Shown in pieces: positions 13,429-19,076 of a stretch of DNA of 19,076 bases. Below the pieces are notes generated by a model. That model was not told the origin of the DNA, searched no databases, and saw only the letters and a program-made list of their open reading frames with translations. The DNA is from Campylobacteraceae bacterium (lineage in GTDB: Bacteria > Campylobacterota > Campylobacteria > Campylobacterales > Sulfurospirillaceae). The stretch lies in the NCBI GenBank assembly GCA_027013265.1, contig JALUXQ010000046.1, positions 1 to 19,076 of the forward strand, given 5' to 3'. The translations under genes and the position numbers were made by a program. The stretch's first letter is position 1; each line of letters begins with the position of its first letter.

Positions 13429-14472
13429 ATGAATACGCAAAGAAGTTTTTTGATAGCATTTTTCTTGGTGGTGCTATACTGGCTAGTGAAATTGTACGAG
13501 CCTTTTTTGGTAGTTATTACTGTTGCTACTCTTTTATCAATCGCGACCTATAATATAAATAGCTATATAAGGAAATACCTAAAAAATAGGATGTTCTCAG
13601 CAATAATATCTACAATACTGCTTTTTGTACTATTTTTTGCACCTATTATATACATAATCACATCTGCCGGTGAAGTTTTTAATAACTTTGATAACTCTTT
13701 GGTTGACAATACCATAAACTACATAAAAAGCATAAACCTAAAACTTCCAAGCACACTATCTTTCTTTCAGAGTGATTTAGATAGTTTTATCAAGAGTCTT
13801 GATTTGAGCCAAGTTACAAAAACAGCTCTATCGTATCTAGGTGCTCTTGGCAAAAATAGCGCTAATTTCTTGAAAGATATGCTTTTGATTCTTATCTTCT
13901 TCTTCTTTGTTACACTAAATGCAAGAGAGCTTGGTAGCTATTTTAGAACCGTACTTCCAATGAAAGAAGATGAGATAGATATCATATTTGATGAAGTTTC
14001 AAATGTCATGAGTGTTGTGTTTTATTCGATACTAACAACTGCCATATTTGAGGGTGCGCTATTTGCCATCATTAGTGTGATATTTGGATACAATGGCCTG
14101 CTTTTTGGTATATTTTATGGTTTTGCATCATTGATACCGATAGTTGGCGGTGCTTTGATGTGGGTTCCTATTAGTGCTTATGAATTTGCGAATGGGAACT
14201 ATATAGAGGGAATTACTATAGCGCTATACTCAGTTATCGTGATTTCAATCATAGCGGACACTTTTGTAAAACCACTCATCATCAAATATATAAACAACAA
14301 ACTATCTGATGTTAAAGCAAATATAGATGAGATGTTGATATTTTTCGCGATATTTGCTGGGCTAACTACTTTTGGTTTTTGGGGCATGATACTTGGACCT
14401 GCTATCACTACGCTATTTATATCTTTGATGACGCTATTTAAGTCCCTTAAAGATAAGGGGCTAGATATTTAA
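13429..14472 (+). CDS. AI-2E family membrane transporter
   Basis: A 347-residue inner-membrane protein of the AI-2E/PerM family. Members export autoinducer-2 or act as ion antiporters, so the substrate is open. Hydrophobic segments are near 7-45 and 56-80, then a soluble part of about 70 residues, then five or six helices from about 145. The family signatures LIPIVGGALMWVP and FGFWGMILGPAI are clear. It follows ruvB by six bases with GAGGG in the ruvB end as ribosome binding site. The stop lies 12 bases inside the end of the convergent dynamin-like gene. Confidence 0.9.
   Translation: MNTQRSFLIAFFLVVLYWLVKLYEPFLVVITVATLLSIATYNINSYIRKYLKNRMFSAIISTILLFVLFFAPIIYIITSAGEVFNNFDNSLVDNTINYIKSINLKLPSTLSFFQSDLDSFIKSLDLSQVTKTALSYLGALGKNSANFLKDMLLILIFFFFVTLNARELGSYFRTVLPMKEDEIDIIFDEVSNVMSVVFYSILTTAIFEGALFAIISVIFGYNGLLFGIFYGFASLIPIVGGALMWVPISAYEFANGNYIEGITIALYSVIVISIIADTFVKPLIIKYINNKLSDVKANIDEMLIFFAIFAGLTTFGFWGMILGPAITTLFISLMTLFKSLKDKGLDI
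14444..14459. terminator. weak hairpin at the convergent end, possible bidirectional stop
   Basis: CCCTTA (14444-14449) and TAAGGG (14454-14459) form a perfect 6-bp stem with a four-base loop, inside the last codons of the AI-2E gene and just past the stop of the dynamin-like gene on the other strand. On the plus strand a T-rich stretch follows only some 15 bases later. This is the only hairpin I see at this junction, and it is a weak candidate. Confidence 0.25.
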
Positions 14473-16488
14473 CTCTTTTTGGCATTTTTTTAGTAGCTTT
14501 ATTATATTTTCGTGCCTGTTTTTGGTTTTATCTATGAAGTCTAGTTTTTCTTGCTTGATGTTGTGAAAAGTTTCAGAGACTCTATCATAATCAAGATTTA
14601 AAAAAGTTCTGTTCTTATTCATCAAATTCTCTAGTTTATATATGAAAAAACTCTCATTTAATCGATGTTTTATATCTTCAAGAGTTGGATAATATAGAGA
14701 AAATCTCGTCGGGTTTTGTTCATAAAGTTTTGCAAAACTCTCCATCTTTTCATTTAAAAAAGAGATACAAATCCCCGTAGCATTTTGATAATTAAACTCG
14801 ATTGCACTCAGTATATGCTCAAAACCTGAACTTACATGTGCTCTTGATTTTAGCATTTCATCATTGTATGGCTTCAAAATATGCTCATACACTCTCGCTG
14901 CAAATTTTCTAATATTTGCAAATTCGATATCGGAGTGAATCTCCTCTTTTTTCCTTATGATACTGTATGGGCTCTGCCATCTGTATATATCTTCTTCAAA
15001 TTTTTTGTAGATTTTACTATTTGTCTCATCTACTCTGTTTTGTATATCACTCAAAACTTTTGCATACTTTTTGAACATTTTACCGACTATATTATCTTCA
15101 TAAAAAAGCTTTTTATAAGCCTCATCGGCATTGATAAATGGCGCTTCATACTCAATTTTTAAGTACTTGTCCTCTTTTTGCAGCCAAGCTTTTTTCTCTT
15201 TTTTGTACCTCTGTTTTTTTACTATCTCCACATGGTTGTAAATCTCAGTTGCTATCACATCTATGATTTGTGTGATATTCACATATGCATCTTTTAGCTC
15301 TGTGGCAAACTCTTTTTTTGCCCTTGTGAAGGATTTTTGTGAAGAGAGTTCAAAATCCTCTATCTCTTTTTTTAGTTCATTATAGATTTTGACGCATATC
15401 TCATACTGATTTATGATTTTCGTACACACGCTGTTTATCTCTTTTTTTATGCTGTACTCTTTTGACTCAATAGCTTTTGGCTGAATCTCATTTTTTATAA
15501 AATCTATAACTTTTGATATATTTGACACCTTAGAGAGTTCGATATTTTCACTCAAGTCGCTATTGATAATATCATTTATCTTGGCATCATACTGTGCGTA
15601 TACCTCTTTTATGGTATCAAAATTATTTGCCTGCATATTATTTTCAAGTTTTAAGCGTAGAGATTTTGTAAATTCATCTAATGCTTCGCTCATGAGCACT
15701 AATTTATCGCTACTTCTTGATTTTAGAGCTTGTTTAGCAGAAATGGGCACAACATCACTAAAAAAATCTCCGAAACTCTCTTTGACATATGCCACACTTT
15801 GATTAATCTCCTCTTCGCTAAATTTGTCTTTTTGATTTAATACACAAAGGGACTTATTTTTATACAAAGAGAGGTATCTTTTTAGCACTTTTGCCTCACT
15901 CATCTTTCCAGCATTGTCCATAAGCGTCAGCCATATGATTCCATCAACTTCATTTAGTACATTTATCGTAGTTTGAGTATCTTTGTATGACAATGAGTTT
16001 AGCCCTGGAGTGTCAACAAAAACTATATCTTTTAGCATATTTAATGGGGAGTAGAGTATAAGATAATCTATATCTTCCACCCCTTTTCTTTGGTCTATAA
16101 ATCTACTAATATGCTCAGCATCATGATACTCATCTCTTCCATCTTTATACTTAACTCTTATCTTTAGCTCCTCGCCATATCTTATATAATTTACCTTTGA
16201 TGTCACAGGAGTTATGCCAGTTGGTAGTATATTTTTTGCCATCAAGGCATTTAGAAAAGTTGATTTTCCACTAGAAAACTGCCCTGTAATTGCTACTTTC
16301 ATGGGCTCTTTTACTCTGATTTTCAGTCTATCCAGCGCATCTACAAGAGAGATGGACGGAGAGAGTCTATCATCAAGCAAAAGATATCTTGCCTTTTTTA
16401 GCAAACCCAAAAGTGACTCATCAAATGTTGGCTTTTGACTCAAATACTCTTTTTTATACGCTACTACAAAATGTTCAAACAGACTCAT
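14461..16488 (-). CDS. dynamin-like GTPase, second of a pair (DLP2-like)
   Basis: A 675-residue large GTPase. The GTPase domain (about 60-280) has G1 GQFSSGKS (69-76), the switch threonine in GITPVTS, G3 DTPG (159-162) and G4 NQKD (218-221). The rest is long, lysine/glutamate-rich and helical, as expected for the stalk of bacterial dynamin-like proteins. I see no transmembrane helix. The ATG overlaps the stop of the upstream GTPase gene as ATGA. In C. jejuni the matching pair Cj0411/Cj0412 forms a hetero-tetramer that tethers membranes; this gene is the second, shorter partner, as there. It likely works at the inner membrane face. The class is sure; the cellular task is inferred. Confidence 0.88.
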   Translation of the reverse strand: MSLFEHFVVAYKKEYLSQKPTFDESLLGLLKKARYLLLDDRLSPSISLVDALDRLKIRVKEPMKVAITGQFSSGKSTFLNALMAKNILPTGITPVTSKVNYIRYGEELKIRVKYKDGRDEYHDAEHISRFIDQRKGVEDIDYLILYSPLNMLKDIVFVDTPGLNSLSYKDTQTTINVLNEVDGIIWLTLMDNAGKMSEAKVLKRYLSLYKNKSLCVLNQKDKFSEEEINQSVAYVKESFGDFFSDVVPISAKQALKSRSSDKLVLMSEALDEFTKSLRLKLENNMQANNFDTIKEVYAQYDAKINDIINSDLSENIELSKVSNISKVIDFIKNEIQPKAIESKEYSIKKEINSVCTKIINQYEICVKIYNELKKEIEDFELSSQKSFTRAKKEFATELKDAYVNITQIIDVIATEIYNHVEIVKKQRYKKEKKAWLQKEDKYLKIEYEAPFINADEAYKKLFYEDNIVGKMFKKYAKVLSDIQNRVDETNSKIYKKFEEDIYRWQSPYSIIRKKEEIHSDIEFANIRKFAARVYEHILKPYNDEMLKSRAHVSSGFEHILSAIEFNYQNATGICISFLNEKMESFAKLYEQNPTRFSLYYPTLEDIKHRLNESFFIYKLENLMNKNRTFLNLDYDRVSETFHNIKQEKLDFIDKTKNRHENIIKLLKKCQKELNI

Positions 16489-18866
16489 TTTGCACCCTCG
16501 CTCAAAACTTCCAAATCTTTTTTTATTTTAGTTAAAATCTCTTTTTTACTCTTTATGGTCTGCACTCTTTGTTTTTTATCTCTGCTCGATTTTTTGATAC
16601 TCTTCATACTCTGCTCAAGCAAATTATCTTTTGTTTTGATTTCATCCTCTTTTGCTTTAACTCTCTTTAGATTTATCTCTATAAAATTTGCCAAAAGTTC
16701 CTCATCTGTTTTTTCCAATTTTTCATTTAACATCTGCTCTAACTCATCTATATTTTTTTGCAATATTTTTTCCAAATTTATATCTAGTTTAGAGAGTGAA
16801 TTTTTCGCATATTTTTGTATCATACTATCTATTTTTTCTAACATTACAGCTCTATTTTGAAACAAAACCAATGATTTAAAATGTTGCTCAAAAAACTCTT
16901 TGGAGTCAAAGTCTTGATTTTTATATTCTTTGCCACTTTCATCATCCTTAAAACTTCTCTTTATGATTTGTGATGAGTCTTGCATCTTTTTCTCAAACTC
17001 ATATCTGTAATCACGCACCAAATCAATCAATCCATCCTTTAAACCAAGTTCAACTATATACTCAATCCTCTGTTTTTTTGGTAATTTTTTGTTTTTTCTA
17101 ATCTCGTAAGAGATGTCATCCATGACTCTCGTTTTGATGATATCTTTTAGATTTATAAGCTTCTCTTTTGAATATTTATGCAATATTTGAAAATACTCTC
17201 TTAGCTCCTCTTCTTGAGCTTTTATGGTCTTTTTAACAGCCTCTAAACCCTCTAATAATCTAACTTTTTCTAACCTATAAGCCTCAAACTCTTTTTTTCT
17301 CTCCACTGAGGATTTGCCAAGCAGTCGCTGTTGCTCATCAAATATCTGCATGTTTTGCTCTAAGATAGACAAAAGTTCATTTTGATTGCTTAAAATGATA
17401 AGATTTGCTTTTTGGCTATTTGCCCCAAATAGCACACTATTTAGATAATCTTGTAACTTTAAAATTCCACTATTTTCTAAGTCATACCCTTGCTCTTTTG
17501 CCTCTTTTACTCTATCTGTTTTAAGAAGAAGAGCCATCTTTCCTGAGAGTGGGATAAAATCTATTTTGTCTATTATCGCTTTTAATTTATGGCTTCTATT
17601 TTGTTCGGCCAACCGTTTCTCTATGCTTGTTTTTGTGTACTTGATAACCTCATCAAGCTCTTCTTTGCAAACTGTGTCGATTCTTGTTATCACGACAAGG
17701 AGTCTCGCTATATTTTGGTAAATGATAGAATCTATGATGAAATCCACATCTTTTTGGGTGGCTGATTGGTTGACATTCATCAAATGAATCATCAAATCAC
17801 ACTCACTCACATAACCAAGCGTTATCTCTTCTCTTTGTATGATGGGGTCATCAAGCCCTGGAGTGTCAACAATCTCAACACCATCTTTTAAAAACTCCAA
17901 ATCACTGTAAAGTTCAACACTTTTTACCAAGTTGCATTTTTTATCTGATTTTTCTGCGGATGTATATAGCTTCAAATCCTCTATATCAACTTTTTCACTT
18001 TTGCCCTCATCTTTGATATAAAGGCTTAGATTTTCTTTAAAGTGACTCTTTGTCTCATCTATAAATTTTCTTATACTAGCTATCTCTTTTGCACTGTTTT
18101 CTATCCTTGCAAACTCCGATTTATTCCAAAAATTTACTTTTGCATATCTGTTTTTTGAATACTTCAAAATAGTTAAATTTGCAGTTTCAGGGATAACTGA
18201 AGTGCCAAGTATCTCCTCTTCCAATAGTGCATTTAGCATGGTTGATTTTCCAGCATTTATGATGCCTGTTACTCCTATGGAAAATCTCTCATCTTGCAGT
18301 TTTCTATCTATTTGTTCTAGTTTTTCTATAAATATATCTGACTCAACACACTGTTTTAGATTCTCTTTTGCAGCTTTTAGTATATTTATGGAGTTTTTAT
18401 AAAAGTTTTCATCACTTTTGGCAACACTTAGTTTTATCTCGGTTTTTTCATCACTTTTGCCTTTTATAAGAGCAAAAAGCCCTATAAGCCTTCTGCTTAT
18501 ATAGTAGCTGATAATCCCCTCTTTTCTTAGAGTTTCAAAATTTGCCTTTAGTGTTTGCGTTAAATCCATATCTCCTAGTTCGACTATAAACTCTAAAACT
18601 CTCTTTTGAAACTGCAAAATCAGACATTTATCTATAAAGTTATCTCCAAAAGCTCCACCAAAAATCAGTCTAAATTCATCAATATTTATGATGTTTTGTA
18701 GATTTTCACTATTTATTATAAAAAGAATAGAACAACTATCACAAAACAGCTCATAATCTTCATCATAAGTCTTATATATTTTCTCCAAAAAACTCTCTTG
18801 TAAATCCTCTATAGAGTCACTGTTTTCATTCCAGCTTAAAAGAAAAAAATCATTTAATATATGCAC
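16485..18866 (-). CDS. dynamin-like GTPase, first of a pair (DLP1-like)
   Basis: A 793-residue large GTPase. An N-terminal helical region (1-190) precedes the GTPase domain, with G1 GIINAGKS (201-208), switch threonines in SVIPETANLT, and G3 DTPG (334-337). G4 reads TRID (394-397), with arginine where lysine is usual. Long coiled-coil stretches follow (about 500-570 and 690-790). No membrane helix is seen. The start is GTG 18866, with a poor ribosome site (TTAGGCG) upstream; a nearby ATG at 18868 is out of frame. It overlaps the next GTPase gene by ATGA, so the partners are probably made in matched amounts. The N-terminal region has no recognisable motif. Confidence 0.88.
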   Translation of the reverse strand: MHILNDFFLLSWNENSDSIEDLQESFLEKIYKTYDEDYELFCDSCSILFIINSENLQNIINIDEFRLIFGGAFGDNFIDKCLILQFQKRVLEFIVELGDMDLTQTLKANFETLRKEGIISYYISRRLIGLFALIKGKSDEKTEIKLSVAKSDENFYKNSINILKAAKENLKQCVESDIFIEKLEQIDRKLQDERFSIGVTGIINAGKSTMLNALLEEEILGTSVIPETANLTILKYSKNRYAKVNFWNKSEFARIENSAKEIASIRKFIDETKSHFKENLSLYIKDEGKSEKVDIEDLKLYTSAEKSDKKCNLVKSVELYSDLEFLKDGVEIVDTPGLDDPIIQREEITLGYVSECDLMIHLMNVNQSATQKDVDFIIDSIIYQNIARLLVVITRIDTVCKEELDEVIKYTKTSIEKRLAEQNRSHKLKAIIDKIDFIPLSGKMALLLKTDRVKEAKEQGYDLENSGILKLQDYLNSVLFGANSQKANLIILSNQNELLSILEQNMQIFDEQQRLLGKSSVERKKEFEAYRLEKVRLLEGLEAVKKTIKAQEEELREYFQILHKYSKEKLINLKDIIKTRVMDDISYEIRKNKKLPKKQRIEYIVELGLKDGLIDLVRDYRYEFEKKMQDSSQIIKRSFKDDESGKEYKNQDFDSKEFFEQHFKSLVLFQNRAVMLEKIDSMIQKYAKNSLSKLDINLEKILQKNIDELEQMLNEKLEKTDEELLANFIEINLKRVKAKEDEIKTKDNLLEQSMKSIKKSSRDKKQRVQTIKSKKEILTKIKKDLEVLSEGAK

Positions 18867-18893
18867 ATGTATCGCCTAATAAAAAGATTTGGT

Positions 18894-18899
18894 ATTATA
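18894..18899 (-). promoter_or_regulatory. -10 box of dynamin-like operon
   Basis: The minus strand reads TATAAT here, about 28 bases before the GTG start, predicting transcription from near 18887 and a leader of about 20 bases. No clear -35 is seen. Confidence 0.5.
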
Positions 18900-18931
18900 T
18901 CAATATTTGAGAGAATTTATTATAATTTGTC

Positions 18932-19076
18932 GTGCAAATACTCTGGTGCTATCTAAACGAACAGTTAGCAAAAGCACTCGGTAAGGCAACCATAAAAGCG
19001 GAGTGGGCAGTGGGAAAGTTAAAGAGGTTGGACTTGATTGACAGAAAGTCTCTGATAGAGTCCAAGCATAATCAAC
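18932..19076 (+). CDS. start of an unrecognised reading frame (or RNA), cut by window edge
   Basis: A GTG at 18932, after an in-frame TAA at 18923, opens a frame that stays open to the window end (48 codons). It reads MQILWCYLNEQLAKALGK, then a helix-rich basic stretch (EWAVGKLKRLDLIDRKSL) that could be a small DNA-binding fold. I do not recognise it. TATAAT at 18921-18926 would place the transcript start almost on the GTG, and no ribosome site is seen. GC is about 43% by hand count (63 of 145), and G/C-ending codons are unusually frequent. A 7-bp inverted repeat (TTGGACT ... AGTCCAA, about 19029-19064) and one open frame on the other strand leave room for an RNA gene instead. A foreign or partial protein gene and a structured RNA are both possible. 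Confidence 0.35.
   Translation, partial: MQILWCYLNEQLAKALGKATIKAEWAVGKLKRLDLIDRKSLIESKHNQ

Noticed and set aside
16435..16860. Plus-strand 141-codon frame opposite the junction of the two GTPase genes
   Set aside because: It is a phenylalanine/leucine/serine-rich antisense of a lysine/glutamate-rich coding stretch, a usual artefact, and it overlaps two solid genes.
18932..19076. RNase P RNA, SRP RNA or 6S RNA at the right edge
   Set aside because: The conserved cores GAGGAAAGTCC (RNase P) and GGAAGGAAGCAGCC-like (SRP) are absent in the visible part, and no 6S-like closing stem can be seen because the window ends.
1..19076. CRISPR array, insertion sequence or prophage
   Set aside because: No regularly spaced repeats, no transposase or integrase motif and no phage gene were seen on either strand.

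Overview
This window looks like chromosomal DNA from a Campylobacterota (former Epsilonproteobacteria) member, perhaps close to Sulfurimonas. The evidence is low GC (roughly one third by eye), heavy use of AAA/ATA/AGA codons, a tmRNA whose tag reads ANNSNYRPALAVA, a vacJ/mlaA - ttg2D/mlaC - RND gene order like Campylobacter jejuni Cj1371-Cj1373, and a tandem dynamin-like GTPase pair like C. jejuni Cj0411-Cj0412. The genus is an inference. I see no insertion sequence, CRISPR array or prophage.

Layout. (1) 1-63: the 3' part of a tRNA-Arg(CCU)-like gene, cut by the window edge, with a sound T arm and acceptor but a poor anticodon stem. (2) 74-5486: a TRAP carboxylate uptake module. dctP, dctQ and dctM run on the minus strand behind an OmpR-type response regulator, and a Cache-domain histidine kinase is divergent from the regulator. 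Two strong inverted repeats lie between the regulator and dctP, one of them just upstream of a good -10 box. (3) 5483-6034: an unrecognised small lipoprotein on the minus strand. (4) 6132-6517: ssrA (tmRNA). (5) 6577-10362: a compact mlaA-mlaC-RND operon for phospholipid traffic between the membranes. MlaA and the RND protein share a nine-residue acidic motif (FS[SE]FDSEF[ED]) encoded with different codons. (6) 10359-11522 minus: a stand-alone HPt protein followed directly by trpA. (7) 11627-14472 plus: panB-ruvB-AI-2E transporter, very tightly packed. (8) 14461-18866 minus: two dynamin-like GTPases overlapping by ATGA. (9) 18932-19076: the start of an unidentified reading frame, or of an RNA, with richer GC than its surroundings.

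How the genes work together. The kinase/regulator pair probably senses a small carboxylate outside the cell and switches on the neighbouring TRAP transporter. The Mla-like set probably moves phospholipid between inner and outer membrane, with MlaC as soluble carrier and the RND protein as inner-membrane partner in place of, or beside, the MlaFEDB ABC transporter. The two dynamin-like proteins are expected to form one hetero-oligomer that tethers or remodels membranes. The other genes are housekeeping: trans-translation, tryptophan synthesis, pantothenate synthesis and Holliday junction migration.

Packing is extreme. Three convergent gene pairs overlap at their stop codons, two of them through the identical four bases CTAA, and several genes start at GTG or TTG where only that start has a good ribosome binding site.
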